From NCBI RefSeq assembly GCF_014205835.1, contig NZ_JACHCQ010000001.1, positions 186,001-250,000 of the forward strand: a stretch of DNA of 64,000 bases, in the 5' to 3' direction. Position numbers and translations under genes: made by a program. A model generated the notes under the pieces. The model saw nothing but the letters and a program-made list of their open reading frames with translations. It did not search any database and was not told where the DNA came from. Source of the DNA: Pedobacter sp. AK013. Its GTDB lineage: Bacteria > Bacteroidota > Bacteroidia > Sphingobacteriales > Sphingobacteriaceae. Positions 1 to 9,847 of this stretch are shown one piece after another. Position 1 is the stretch's first letter. Every line of letters starts with the position of its first letter.

Positions 1-568
1 CATTGTGCCAATTTGCCGCCCTATCCCTTCCATCGGGGTTAAGGGACGGATCGATAAAGATTACCGCTTGAGAAAGCCATTTTTGCGTTTCGGCATCGTT
101 GCTGGCAGCCAGATAATAAGCCGTTAAAAGACTTGTCTCCGTACTGGAGGTCTCATTTCCGTGAACACCATAACCCAGGTTAATAATTACAGGCGAATTG
201 CTGCCCAATACTGGTTTAGATGGGTCAACCTGACTGAGGTGTTCCGTTCTGATCTGTTCCAACCTGCTATAATTTGATGGATCAGTAACTGTTACAATGA
301 TTTGTTCACGCTGTTCATAGGTCCTGCCGATCACTTCAACATGAATGCGGTTCGATACTTTTGCCAGTTCACGGAAGTAGGAAACCACTTGGTCATGCCG
401 TGTAAAGTAAGTTCCGATAGGATAACCCAGAAAAGCTTCTGGAGTTGGAATTTTAGGGTCGAGTGCTTTCGCTTTCGGAAAGAAATAACTGTTCTGTGCA
501 ACTACCTGCTGAATGCTGATTATCGTTAGTACGATGATTAACTTAAACAAATGAAGGTTTCTTTTCAT
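1..568 (-). CDS. Zinc carboxypeptidase, M14 family (partial, 3' end outside window)
   Basis: The frame is open from the left edge to an ATG at 568 on the minus strand, giving about 189 N-terminal residues. A signal peptide ends near VVAQ (about residues 1-25). The M14 zinc-binding HxxE is visible as GVHGNETSS (about residues 134-142). It is followed by the family's typical DPSLNPDGRDR stretch near residue 173. M14 enzymes are Zn metallocarboxypeptidases; this one should be exported. It starts 17 bp after the SusD stop, so it is probably the third gene of a SusC-SusD-peptidase operon, suggesting peptide or glycopeptide use. The C-terminal catalytic Glu and third Zn ligand lie outside the window and cannot be checked. 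Confidence 0.85.
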   Translation of the reverse strand, partial: MKRNLHLFKLIIVLTIISIQQVVAQNSYFFPKAKALDPKIPTPEAFLGYPIGTYFTRHDQVVSYFRELAKVSNRIHVEVIGRTYEQREQIIVTVTDPSNYSRLEQIRTEHLSQVDPSKPVLGSNSPVIINLGYGVHGNETSSTETSLLTAYYLAASNDAETQKWLSQAVIFIDPSLNPDGRDRAANWHN

Positions 569-585
569 TTTTATCTTTAAAAAAA

Positions 586-1923
586 TTAATATCCTGGGTT
601 TTGGGTTACATCCGGATCTGATTGTATATCTGAATATGGGATCGGGAACAGCCAAAAGTTTTTATTGTTTATACCTAGCACGGCGCCTGCTCTTTCGGTA
701 CGAACTAGATCAAACCACCTGTGCGCCTCAAAGGCAAATTCTACCCCATTTTCATCTTCAATGGCCTGTAGCAATGCAACCTGTGTTGTGGCGCTGGTTG
801 GGCCTACATCTGCTCTTGCTCTTACCGCATTCAGATCAGTAGCCGCATCTAAAAGCTTATTCTGCTGCGCCCTGGCCTCTGCCCGGATAAGATAAAGTTC
901 TGCGATACGGATAAGATAAGAAGGATCTATACTGGTAGCCGTAGTATTATAAAGCACACCATAAATAGCAGTTCCACTACCCGCAATAAGACTATTCCTG
1001 GTTCCACCAATTGCCGGGTTATTGAGCTTGGCGACTAATGCATCGGAAGGTTTTAGTGTAAATTGCCCTCCTAAGGAACTTGGATACCATAGGTTCCAAT
1101 AACTGTTCCTGTCGTTCACAGAGTAGGCCAGTTCCAGTACCGATTCTGCTGTCTGGAAAGGTGCCGTAAAAAACGATTTATAAGGTTTTACCAATGTGTA
1201 TTTGGCATTATTAATCACCAGTGTGGCATAAGTTTCTGCATCTGCCCATTGTTTGCGATAAAGATGGAGCCTTGCTCGCAATGCCCTTGCAGCACTTTTC
1301 TGTGCGCGGTTTCTAGTGGTTGCATCTTCAGGCAGCAACTGCTCGGCCTGTATCAGATCGGCCAAAACCTGATCGTAGGTCTGATCTAATGTGCTGCGCT
1401 TAATCCCTTTTAATACACTTAAATCAGTTGTTGGCTTCAACTGAAGCTGAACACCTCCCCAGCCCCTTGCCAGATCGAAGTAAGACAATGCGCGGATAAA
1501 GTAGGCCTCTCCAAGGATGCTGTTTTTTTCTGTGGCCGTTAACAACGGATCACTTATCGAAGGCACAGCGGCAATGACACTGTTAACAGAGTTTATTGTC
1601 CGGTATATACCCTGATAGGCAGATACTGTAATCACATTATCGGTCGGAATTGCATTTTGATCAAGCTGGAGGTACTCACTTAATGTTCCGTTAAAAACAA
1701 CGTTATCGGTTGTAATTGTCCCCAGTGTTGGATAACTCGATGCATAATAACCTTGCAGGCGGTCGTAAGCGCCTATAATGGCAGCCCTGGCAGTATTAAC
1801 GTCTGTAATAGCACTTTCGGTTTGAAGCGCATTATTGGGTAACTCTTCCAGGTATTTTTTGCAGGAAACCGATAACAATACAACGGCTAAAAAAACTGCA
1901 TTTCTGATATATGATGTTTTCAT
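586..1923 (-). CDS. SusD/RagB-family nutrient-binding outer-membrane lipoprotein
   Basis: This is a 445-aa surface lipoprotein with signal peptide and lipobox (LLSVSC, Cys21). The N-terminal half carries the SusD TPR-like helices. The C-terminus has the family signatures AELYLIRAEAR and EFAFEAHRWFDLVRTERAG. SusD proteins cap the partner SusC barrel and capture oligosaccharides or peptides at the surface. It lies 19 bp downstream of susC and 17 bp upstream of the M14 peptidase gene, so all three are probably one transcript. Substrate cannot be read from the sequence; the peptidase neighbour hints at peptides. Confidence 0.95.
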   Translation of the reverse strand: MKTSYIRNAVFLAVVLLSVSCKKYLEELPNNALQTESAITDVNTARAAIIGAYDRLQGYYASSYPTLGTITTDNVVFNGTLSEYLQLDQNAIPTDNVITVSAYQGIYRTINSVNSVIAAVPSISDPLLTATEKNSILGEAYFIRALSYFDLARGWGGVQLQLKPTTDLSVLKGIKRSTLDQTYDQVLADLIQAEQLLPEDATTRNRAQKSAARALRARLHLYRKQWADAETYATLVINNAKYTLVKPYKSFFTAPFQTAESVLELAYSVNDRNSYWNLWYPSSLGGQFTLKPSDALVAKLNNPAIGGTRNSLIAGSGTAIYGVLYNTTATSIDPSYLIRIAELYLIRAEARAQQNKLLDAATDLNAVRARADVGPTSATTQVALLQAIEDENGVEFAFEAHRWFDLVRTERAGAVLGINNKNFWLFPIPYSDIQSDPDVTQNPGY

Positions 1924-1942
1924 TTCTTAAAACTTTAAATCC

Positions 1943-4900
1943 TTAAAATGTTACGCTGGCTCCGATCTGGAAAGTTCTTGGCTGAGGAACAGTGGCCCAA
2001 TCATAACCCACGGTATTTTGGTTATTGGACTGTGAACTTACTTCAGGATCTAATCCGCCATACTTGGTAAAGGTGAGCAGGTTTGTTCCCTGTGCGTAAA
2101 CCCTTAACTTACTCACCCCTATTCTCTGCAGTACGTTTTTAGGAAGGGTATAACCCAACGTAAGGGTTTTTAAACGGATAAAAGAACCATCTTCCAGATA
2201 ACGTGAAGAAAGACTGGCTACATTACCACCATAGTTATTGGCTGCACCACCATTTTGTGTAGGATTTCCGCTATAGGTAGTCAATCTTGGGATATCGGTC
2301 ACATCTCCAGGTTTTTGCCAGCGATCTAACTGACGGGGTAAGAAACCAATATTAGCCTGCGTACCACCATGCACCATAAAAAAGTCGTTCATGTTCATGA
2401 TGTTGTTACCTTGCTGGAAATAAAAGAAAAAGTTCAGGTCAAATCCTTTGAAAGTGAAATTATTGGTCAATCCGCCAGTATATTTTGGCAGGGCATTACC
2501 AACAATCTGCCGGTCGGCAGAGGTAATCAGACCATCACCATTTACGTCTTCGTAAACGGCATTACCGGTTTGTGGGTCAACATACAACTGTTTATACAAC
2601 TGGAATGAATTGGTGGCATAGCCCTGTCTTAGGATAGAAATATTCCTTCCTGACGCGCCCAGACTAATATCAGAGGCCAGTTTTTCGATTTTATTGTTGT
2701 TAAAAGAGATGTTAAAATTGGTTGTCCATTGGAAAGCGTCGGTTTCGATATTAGTTGAATTGATGCCAAGTTCGAAGCCTTTATTTCTTACTGCACCATG
2801 ATTCTGCAGGTAAGAGGCAAAACCTGAGCGATAAGGTACCGGGACATTCAATAACAGATCGTAGGTATATTTATTATAATAATCTGCTACAATGCTTAAA
2901 CGGTTTTTAAAAATCCCAAATTCTGTACCTATGTTAAACTGCCTGGTCGTTTCCCAGGTCAGGTCGGGGTTAACCAGTTGCGATGGCGCTGTACCAGGCT
3001 GTTCCAGATAATTGGCACCTGAAGACCATAATCCCTGTGCTGCATAGGCCCCTATCCCGTTCTGGTTGCCAGAAAGGCCCAAACTCGCCCTTACCTTCAA
3101 CTCGTCGAAAAAATTAAGGTTTTTAATAAACTCTTCCTGGCTTAATCTCCATGCAATCCCTCCGGATGGGAAATATCCCCAACGGTTATTGGTTCCAAAC
3201 TTAGATGCCCCATCTGCACGGATACTCCCATCAATAGTGTACTTGCCATCGTAAGTGTAACTCACCTTACTAAAAAATGAAACCAGTTTAGATTCTGCAC
3301 GAGAGGCCGAGCCGCTGCGCGTAGCTGCAACTGATATTGATCTCAAACTGTTAGCTGCAAAGCCTGTTCCAGTAGCGGAGGTGCTCTCATTCAGTACGGT
3401 ATTCAAGGTATTCCCAACCAAAGCATTGATATTGTGCTTTTTGCCTTCCCCAAATGATTTTACGAAACTCAATACCTGCTCATTGGTCAATACCAGGTTC
3501 TTGTTTTCGATAGAAGAAGCAGCACCTTTTGTTGGAAAACCTGCGCTGATCAGGGTACTCGAATAACTGTTATCATATTCACTGCTATTGTCTATACTCC
3601 AGCTGCTGCGAAGTTTTAATCCCGGGATAAAAGTATATTCACCATAAATATTACCTATTGTTCTCCAGCCAACGGCTTTACTATCCAGATTTTCGATCAG
3701 TGCCAAATGATTGTCAAAACTTCCGTAGCGGGCATATGTGCCATCATTATTGTAAATAGGCAGATACGATCGAGGGAAAAGTGCCGAATTGATTACCCCA
3801 GTAGGGTTGTTGTCACTTCCGCTCAGATTCCGGTCAGAACGGGTAAAATTAACACTGGTACCTACTTTTAACTTATCGGTAAGGTAAGTATCATAGTTTA
3901 AACGTGCAGAATACCTGGTATAATCTGATGGTTTTACGATAGATTCTTGATTTAGGTAACCCAGGCTGATATAATAAGTGCTGCGATCGGTTCCACCTAC
4001 GGTAGAAACTTCATAATTTGAACTTCTTGCCGTACGGAAAAGCCCACTGATCCGATCGTAAGTCGGCTGGTTTTCAGGATTTGGGAACGGAAGTACCACG
4101 GTTGAAGGATCAAGTTCGTTATCTTTAGCGGTATTGATACGCGATTCATTGGTCAGAAGTGCAACTTCGGGCCCATTGGCCACTTTGAATTTATTCACTG
4201 CCGTAGACCAGCCCTGGAAAGTATTGAGCGAAATATTGGCTTTGGTATTTCGTTTACCCCTTTTTGTGGTTACGATGATTACCCCATTTGCCCCCAATGA
4301 TCCATAAATAGCTGTGGCATTGGCATCTTTTAAAATCTGAATATCTTCAATATCAGATGGGTTAAGATCGGCAATTGGGTTTGATGCTGCCTGGTTACCA
4401 AGCCCTGCGGTAATCGGATCTGCATTGCTTACAAATACCCCATCGATGATATAAAGTGGATCGACCGAGGCATTGATTGAGTTGTTACCACGGACACGGA
4501 AAGTTATGCCTCCACCCGGAACACCAGAATTGGAAGAAACCTGAACACCAGTTGTTTTACCTTGCAGTAATTGATTAAAACCACCTGAAGGTTGGTTCTG
4601 TACCACTGATCCACTTACACTGCTGATCGAGCCAGCAATATATTTACGTTCCTGTGTACTATAACCGGTTACCACTACATCATTCAGCTGACTCTGGATC
4701 TCCTGAAGACGGATGGTAACGGGACTACCGTTTACTGTTAGCTCTTTCTGGTCGTAACCGATAAAACTAACAATCAGGGTATAAGGAAAACTCTGTCCGG
4801 TTACAAAGCTGAACCTGCCATCGGTATCTGTAGAAACAGTGTGGGTAGTCCCTTTAATCTTAACCACTGCGCCAGGTAAAGGGAGGTTTGTAGCAGCATC

Positions 4901-5014
4901 AACCACGGTACCGTTGAGTTGCGATTTAATGGTCGGATTTACCTGGGCAAGGGTCACGGTAGACCAAAGGATGCACAAAAACAGGTAAACCCCCTTTTTA
5001 TAGATTTTTTTCAT
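1943..5014 (-). CDS. SusC/RagA-family TonB-dependent outer-membrane transporter
   Basis: The ATG at 5014 gives 1023 aa and starts directly at a good signal peptide (MKKIYKKG...LAQ); an upstream in-frame ATG at 5068 would add 18 residues ahead of it and is unlikely. Order: signal peptide, carboxypeptidase-regulatory-like beta-sandwich (about 30-115), plug domain with the SusC-type motif ending in ANGVIIVTTKRGK, then a 22-strand-type barrel to the C-terminal Phe. No STN domain and no neighbouring sigma/anti-sigma pair, so no ECF-type trans-envelope control is evident. It probably imports ligand captured by the SusD encoded just downstream. A possible promoter lies about 250 nt upstream. Confidence 0.95.
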   Translation of the reverse strand: MKKIYKKGVYLFLCILWSTVTLAQVNPTIKSQLNGTVVDAATNLPLPGAVVKIKGTTHTVSTDTDGRFSFVTGQSFPYTLIVSFIGYDQKELTVNGSPVTIRLQEIQSQLNDVVVTGYSTQERKYIAGSISSVSGSVVQNQPSGGFNQLLQGKTTGVQVSSNSGVPGGGITFRVRGNNSINASVDPLYIIDGVFVSNADPITAGLGNQAASNPIADLNPSDIEDIQILKDANATAIYGSLGANGVIIVTTKRGKRNTKANISLNTFQGWSTAVNKFKVANGPEVALLTNESRINTAKDNELDPSTVVLPFPNPENQPTYDRISGLFRTARSSNYEVSTVGGTDRSTYYISLGYLNQESIVKPSDYTRYSARLNYDTYLTDKLKVGTSVNFTRSDRNLSGSDNNPTGVINSALFPRSYLPIYNNDGTYARYGSFDNHLALIENLDSKAVGWRTIGNIYGEYTFIPGLKLRSSWSIDNSSEYDNSYSSTLISAGFPTKGAASSIENKNLVLTNEQVLSFVKSFGEGKKHNINALVGNTLNTVLNESTSATGTGFAANSLRSISVAATRSGSASRAESKLVSFFSKVSYTYDGKYTIDGSIRADGASKFGTNNRWGYFPSGGIAWRLSQEEFIKNLNFFDELKVRASLGLSGNQNGIGAYAAQGLWSSGANYLEQPGTAPSQLVNPDLTWETTRQFNIGTEFGIFKNRLSIVADYYNKYTYDLLLNVPVPYRSGFASYLQNHGAVRNKGFELGINSTNIETDAFQWTTNFNISFNNNKIEKLASDISLGASGRNISILRQGYATNSFQLYKQLYVDPQTGNAVYEDVNGDGLITSADRQIVGNALPKYTGGLTNNFTFKGFDLNFFFYFQQGNNIMNMNDFFMVHGGTQANIGFLPRQLDRWQKPGDVTDIPRLTTYSGNPTQNGGAANNYGGNVASLSSRYLEDGSFIRLKTLTLGYTLPKNVLQRIGVSKLRVYAQGTNLLTFTKYGGLDPEVSSQSNNQNTVGYDWATVPQPRTFQIGASVTF

Positions 5015-5119
5015 TTTTGATTTTAGAATGTTTGGGCAAAACAATTCCATAAAGCCTTTTTCAGGCATTTAGGAACAATTAAAATTTAAAAGATATAAAG
5101 CCTTATTTGGCCTCGGGTT

Positions 5120-5138
5120 CTTAGTAGCCTAAGTTTTT
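5120..5138 (+). terminator. Weak antisense-direction hairpin plus T5 in the susC leader
   Basis: CTTAG (5120-5124), a TAGC loop and CTAAG (5129-5133) are followed by TTTTT (5134-5138) on the strand opposite susC. The stem is only 5 bp and AT-rich, so it is weak by itself. Its T run lies 120-124 nt before the susC start. The stronger antisense-direction terminator ahead of the third susC has its T run at 113-122 nt, and that similar offset is the only reason for listing this one. Confidence 0.2.
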
Positions 5139-5264
5139 AACACGTCCGGAGAGAAGCTGAGTGCATGGTTTCCTGACTAAAATTGATGACCTTTGTTAAA
5201 GAGGTTGGGATGAATAAAAATTGTTTCATAATTAATTACCTATTAATTCTATGGATTTAGTAGA

Positions 5265-5296
5265 CAAATTAACTAAATATTAGCTTAGTATGCAAA
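5265..5296 (-). promoter_or_regulatory. Possible promoter of the first susC operon
   Basis: On the minus strand a TTTG box (5296-5293) is followed after 20 nt by TTAATTTG (5272-5265). This is one mismatch from the Bacteroidota consensus TTTG-N19-21-TAnnTTTG. It would start transcription near 5258 and leave a leader of about 245 nt. The 5015-5673 gap otherwise holds no gene I can support. Confidence 0.45.
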
Positions 5297-5673
5297 TATG
5301 GGCTTCCCACAGCCATAACCACAGCAAGCTAAAGGCGAATAATATTCTGACATATCCTTAAACCAACGTATAATAGATATAGCACCAGCAAGTTTTATTA
5401 TTGGTTATATTGATTTATTCCATACAAAAAAAATCAAAAAAATGTTCCGAAAATTAGACAATGCTTCAAGTAGCAGCTGTGGATAATGGATGTTGAGGAT
5501 CAAATTTTACCGAATCTAAGGTCAAATGTTCATTAGGTAATAAATTAGTAGTTTAGTTTTTATTATACCCCCAACAAATTCATTATTTACGCGATAGTAA
5601 AATGTTGCGTTCTAATAATTCTTTATTTATAAAAATATAGTAATTTCAATTGCGGGCCAATAAACTCAACGGT

Positions 5674-6906
5674 ATGATTTACAACAACTACTTAAAGCGT
5701 TATTTTAAAAACAACATGGTATATATTTTTTTTATACTATTAATTCCCAAAAGCTTACTTGCCCAAACCGATCCGGTTTTCAAGCCTATATCGGCCGATA
5801 TCATCAAACTTCCCTCCAAAGTATTGGGTGAAGACCGGAAAATTTATATTTATGCACCCCCTGCAGATACATTATTACCCGCTAAGCGTTACCCGGTATT
5901 ATACGTACTTGACGGGGATAATCATTTTAGCATGATAGCAGAATATTGCCGTTACCTTAGTCGTTTAGATGTAAATGTTATGCCAGAGATGATTATAGTT
6001 GGCATCCCCAATACCAACCGCACAAGAGATCTTACCCCAACGCATAGCATTTTTGATTATGATGGAAAGCCTGATACGAGTTCAAATTCGCGGTTTAAGC
6101 CAAGTGGTGGTGGCAATAATTTTTTAAAGTTTATTGGTAGTGAGCTGATCCCTTATGTTGATGCCCACTACAAAACACAGACTTTTAAAATTTTTGCGGG
6201 GCACTCATTCGGTGGCATCGCCACAATAAATTGCTTACTAACACAACCAGATATGTTTGGTGCTTATATAGCCATAAGCCCTTCATTTTGGTGGGATAAG
6301 GAATATTTACTTAACCTCGCTGATAAAAAGCTAAGTAACAACCGGATTATAAATAAAATGGTTTTTTACAGTGATGCGAACGAAGGCGGACCGAAATCAA
6401 CCTTTCATACAGCTCTTTTAAAATTCGATTCTATAGTAACCCAAAAAAAGATAACAGGTTTAGACCATAAATATGTTTACTATCCTGAAGAGATACACAT
6501 GACGGAACCGATAAAGGCCTATTACGATGCTTTAAGATTTATTTACAAGCAATGGGACCTACCACAGATGGATCCAAAATTATTGAATGCCGCCGCTGTA
6601 AAGCAACATTATCAGCAACTTTCTAAACGGTATGGGTATCCTGTTATACCAACGGAAGTAAGCATTAACAACATGGCCATGTATTTAATAAGCCAGCCTG
6701 GAGCACTTGATAATGCAATAGATTTACTTGAAATGAATACTCAAAACTATCCTACATCGCCAACTGCTTTTAGCCAATTAGGTGATGCATACCTAAAAAA
6801 GGGCGATCGTTCAAAAGCATCCACTTGCTACAAAAAGGCACTTACATTAAACCCCGGTTCACAAAAAATAAAAGCTAAATTAACAGGAATTTCAGAAAAA
6901 CGGTAG
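5674..6906 (+). CDS. Secreted alpha/beta-hydrolase esterase (enterochelin-esterase-like) with C-terminal TPR
   Basis: This is a 410-aa exported hydrolase. A basic N-terminus (LKRYFKNN) and hydrophobic run ending in LLAQ form a signal peptide. The ATG at 5674 is preferred over an in-frame TTG at 5650; the ATG at 5716 is also possible. The nucleophile elbow GHSFGG is near residue 180 and the likely catalytic His (EEIHMTEP) near 273, as in putative esterases of the Fes/IroE type. The last 65 or so residues form at least one TPR (LGDAYLKKGDRSKASTCYKKAL). It stands alone between two oppositely oriented SusCD units. Substrate is unknown; ester-linked acyl groups of imported glycans are one possibility. 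Confidence 0.8.
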   Translation: MIYNNYLKRYFKNNMVYIFFILLIPKSLLAQTDPVFKPISADIIKLPSKVLGEDRKIYIYAPPADTLLPAKRYPVLYVLDGDNHFSMIAEYCRYLSRLDVNVMPEMIIVGIPNTNRTRDLTPTHSIFDYDGKPDTSSNSRFKPSGGGNNFLKFIGSELIPYVDAHYKTQTFKIFAGHSFGGIATINCLLTQPDMFGAYIAISPSFWWDKEYLLNLADKKLSNNRIINKMVFYSDANEGGPKSTFHTALLKFDSIVTQKKITGLDHKYVYYPEEIHMTEPIKAYYDALRFIYKQWDLPQMDPKLLNAAAVKQHYQQLSKRYGYPVIPTEVSINNMAMYLISQPGALDNAIDLLEMNTQNYPTSPTAFSQLGDAYLKKGDRSKASTCYKKALTLNPGSQKIKAKLTGISEKR

Positions 6907-6923
6907 CCCTCCATATTAAAATG

Positions 6924-8309
6924 CTACTTCACAGTCCAATATGGAGAGTCAGTTCTTGCAGTTAAAAGATAATCCTCAATCTGCTTAACAATATCAGGAT
7001 GGCTTGCTGCTACATCATTTGTTTCACCAATATCTGTCTTCAGATCATAAAGTTCCAGTTTATGGTGTCTTTTCACTCCTTTCCATCGCCCGTAGCGTAT
7101 CCCTTGTTCAAAGCCCAGTTCGAAAAATTCCCAATATAAGAAACGGTCTTTTTTAGGTTTTTCGCCTTTAATAGCCGGATAAATACTCAGCCCATCAGTT
7201 TTAAATCCGCTGGTTTTGCCGGCAATCTCCGCAAAAGTTGGCATAATATCGGCAAAATAGCCTGGCACATTACTTATTTTGGGTACGTTTTTGAGAAATG
7301 GAGCCCATGCAATAAACGGAATCCTGATTCCTCCCTCGTACATATCTCGTTTATATCCCTTTAATTTTCCGTTTGAATCAAAAAATTCTGAAACAGCCTT
7401 GAGTTGGCTTGTGGGTTCAGATCTGGGTCCATTGTCAGAGGCGAAAAAAACAATCGTATTTTCCGATAAGCCGCTTTTAATCAAATAATCTTTAACCTTG
7501 CCTACGGCCTGATCCATATAATAAACCATGGCGGCATAGGTTTTCATATCCTCGGGCCAGTTCATATGCTTATAAATGGCCTGGTCTGGCACATCAAGCG
7601 GAGAGTGCGGATTATTGAAATTCAACATCAGGAAAAAAGGTTTCTTGCCATCCTTTTGAGTTTTGAGATAAGCTAGCGCCTCATCAGTACACATATTGGT
7701 TTCATAGTAACCTCTTTTCTCATTGGTATTTGGTACTACAGTTACGAGTTTTCCATTTATATAACGGTGATCGGGCCAGTAGATACTGGTGTAAGTAGAA
7801 GGAATATTAATCAGCCAACCCGAAAACTTATCGAAACCCCGCTGTAAAGGCGTAGCTAAAGAATCGTATCCATCAACATGCCATTTCCCTACCAGCGAAG
7901 TATTGTATCCAGCATCTTGTAACAGGTTTCCAATGGTGTAATCATCTTTGGTCAGATTAGCCCTGTACACTACATTTTTACCTTTTTTCCCAGCAATTCC
8001 TCCCTGTTCGGTGGCATTGCCCCTAATGGTGGCATGCCCGGTATGGAGTCCAGTAAGGATCGAGCCCCGGGATGGCGAACAAACCGGAGCCCCTGCATAA
8101 AAATCGGTAAATTGTGTCCCTTCCTTTGCAAGTTTATCAATGTTGGGTGTTAAGATTTTTTGTTGTCCATAAACACCAACATCTCCATAACCCAAATCAT
8201 CAGCCAAAATAAAAACGATATTAGGCTTTTGTCCAGGCGCCCGCTGCGCAAAAATTGCTGCGTTACAGGTTAGCAAAAAACCAATTATTAATAACTTCCT
8301 TCTCATCAC
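6924..8309 (-). CDS. Secreted sulfatase (arylsulfatase family, formylglycine type)
   Basis: This is a 461-aa exported sulfatase. Signal peptide ends near IFAQ. The metal-binding pair is in ILADDLGYGD (Asp37/Asp38). The CSPSR motif (Cys77-Arg81) is the site where Cys is converted to formylglycine. GKWH and the later SDNGP supply further active-site residues. Sulfatases of this kind hydrolyse sulfate esters on glycans or aryl sulfates. It lies 35 bp downstream of susD, so it is probably the last gene of a SusC-SusD-sulfatase unit, which implies a sulfated substrate. No maturase (anSME) gene is in the window. It converges on the esterase gene with a 17-bp gap. Confidence 0.92.
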   Translation of the reverse strand: MMRRKLLIIGFLLTCNAAIFAQRAPGQKPNIVFILADDLGYGDVGVYGQQKILTPNIDKLAKEGTQFTDFYAGAPVCSPSRGSILTGLHTGHATIRGNATEQGGIAGKKGKNVVYRANLTKDDYTIGNLLQDAGYNTSLVGKWHVDGYDSLATPLQRGFDKFSGWLINIPSTYTSIYWPDHRYINGKLVTVVPNTNEKRGYYETNMCTDEALAYLKTQKDGKKPFFLMLNFNNPHSPLDVPDQAIYKHMNWPEDMKTYAAMVYYMDQAVGKVKDYLIKSGLSENTIVFFASDNGPRSEPTSQLKAVSEFFDSNGKLKGYKRDMYEGGIRIPFIAWAPFLKNVPKISNVPGYFADIMPTFAEIAGKTSGFKTDGLSIYPAIKGEKPKKDRFLYWEFFELGFEQGIRYGRWKGVKRHHKLELYDLKTDIGETNDVAASHPDIVKQIEDYLLTARTDSPYWTVK

Positions 8310-8344
8310 TTATTCTTTTGATTTTTAATCTCAATAAATATCCC

Positions 8345-9835
8345 CTAATTGTAGCCAGGATTTTGAACATACAGACCAGGTGCGGTCTGAATTTCTGCTG
8401 CCGGAACCGGGTAAATTACATAGTTTGGTACAATTTCGTTAATTTTTGTTATTGCATCGGCAGTTCTCCAGGCATTCATCTGCGAAACGGCCAAACCTTC
8501 TCTTACCAGGTCGTTCCAACGGAGCCCTTCACCTAAAAATTCTCGCTGCCGTTCCTGCATCAGTATAGGGATGGTTACATTAGATAGTGCACCAACCCCG
8601 GCCCTGGCCCTCACTTTATTAACGATCGCATCAACATCTGCCTGGGTGCCCGGTGCTCCATGGAGAATACATTCTGCCTTCATCAGCAAGATATCGGTAT
8701 AACGCAATACAATAAAATTAATTGGCCAGTCTTTCCCTGACAACCCCTTTTTGGTTACATCGATATATTTTTTGATAAAAGGGCCAGCGGTATAGGTGGT
8801 GGCCACATTAAAAGGATAGCGGATATCTGTTCCACTTACCGTATTCGTGGTGTAGGAGGTCACTAAACTTTTCGATACAGGGAATGTGCTTGATCCATAA
8901 CCATTCCCAAAGCTGTTGGAAATACCGTTGCTCGTCCAGTAGGCTACTGGCACCAGGTGCGATGGAAAACCTGCACCGTTTAAACTGGAAGCAAACTGGA
9001 TATCAAATACCACTTCGCTATTGTTTTCTTTTGCATACGAAAAAATCGAGGCATAATCTGGTATAAAGCTATATGGACTTCCGGTAATTACGGCTTCAAA
9101 CAATGCCGCAGCCTTATCATATTCATTGCTATTGAGACCTGGCCCATTAATACCATAGGTTGGTCCGGATTTGGTTAAATAAACCAATCCCAAAAGCCCC
9201 TTTGCGGCATAAGAAGTCGGTCTTCCCAAATCAGGTCCGGTAAAAGCAGCAGGCAAATTTGCAGCTGCATACTGCAGATCGGACTCGATCAGGGCATAAA
9301 CATCGGCCACAGGACTACGCGGTATACTTGCTACCTCAACAGCACTCTTCACTGACGAGATTAATGGAACCTGCCCAAAAGTTCTTACTAACGAGAAATA
9401 ATAGAAGGCCCTTAAGAACCGTACTTCTGCAGTGTAGCGTGTCGCATTTGCACTGGTCAGTACACTTCCTTTTGTTTCCAGTGCGGCCAAAACTGTATTG
9501 GCATTATAAATTCCGTTGAAGTTGGCTTTCCAGGCGGTAGCAATAAATCCTGTAGTGGCAATGCTTGGTGTGAAGTTGTTGATGCCATCCCAGTCGCGGT
9601 TACCATCAGAGGTTGCATTTATATTATCACTGCGCATTTCACTAAGGAACAACGCCTGACTTGGGTAATTGTTCAATTGCGAATAAACCCCATTTACGGC
9701 CTGAAGAAAGTCGTTATTATTGGTAAAAAAGTTATCCGTTGCCAAACTTGACACCGGAGTTTGATTTAACTGTTTTTCGCAACTGCCAAATAACAGCAAT
9801 AGTGAGAACAGTATTAAGTATATTTTCGTTTTCAT
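8345..9835 (-). CDS. SusD/RagB-family nutrient-binding outer-membrane lipoprotein
   Basis: This 496-aa lipoprotein has signal peptide and lipobox (LLFGSC, Cys19). SusD signatures are the TPR-like helices around AEVRFLRAFYYFSLVRTFGQVPL and the C-terminal MQERQREFLGEGLRWNDLVREG. It starts 12 bp after susC and is followed by the sulfatase gene. It should form the lid of the adjacent SusC barrel and bind the substrate at the cell surface. Confidence 0.95.
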   Translation of the reverse strand: MKTKIYLILFSLLLLFGSCEKQLNQTPVSSLATDNFFTNNNDFLQAVNGVYSQLNNYPSQALFLSEMRSDNINATSDGNRDWDGINNFTPSIATTGFIATAWKANFNGIYNANTVLAALETKGSVLTSANATRYTAEVRFLRAFYYFSLVRTFGQVPLISSVKSAVEVASIPRSPVADVYALIESDLQYAAANLPAAFTGPDLGRPTSYAAKGLLGLVYLTKSGPTYGINGPGLNSNEYDKAAALFEAVITGSPYSFIPDYASIFSYAKENNSEVVFDIQFASSLNGAGFPSHLVPVAYWTSNGISNSFGNGYGSSTFPVSKSLVTSYTTNTVSGTDIRYPFNVATTYTAGPFIKKYIDVTKKGLSGKDWPINFIVLRYTDILLMKAECILHGAPGTQADVDAIVNKVRARAGVGALSNVTIPILMQERQREFLGEGLRWNDLVREGLAVSQMNAWRTADAITKINEIVPNYVIYPVPAAEIQTAPGLYVQNPGYN

Positions 9836-9847
9836 CTTGTATCGTTA

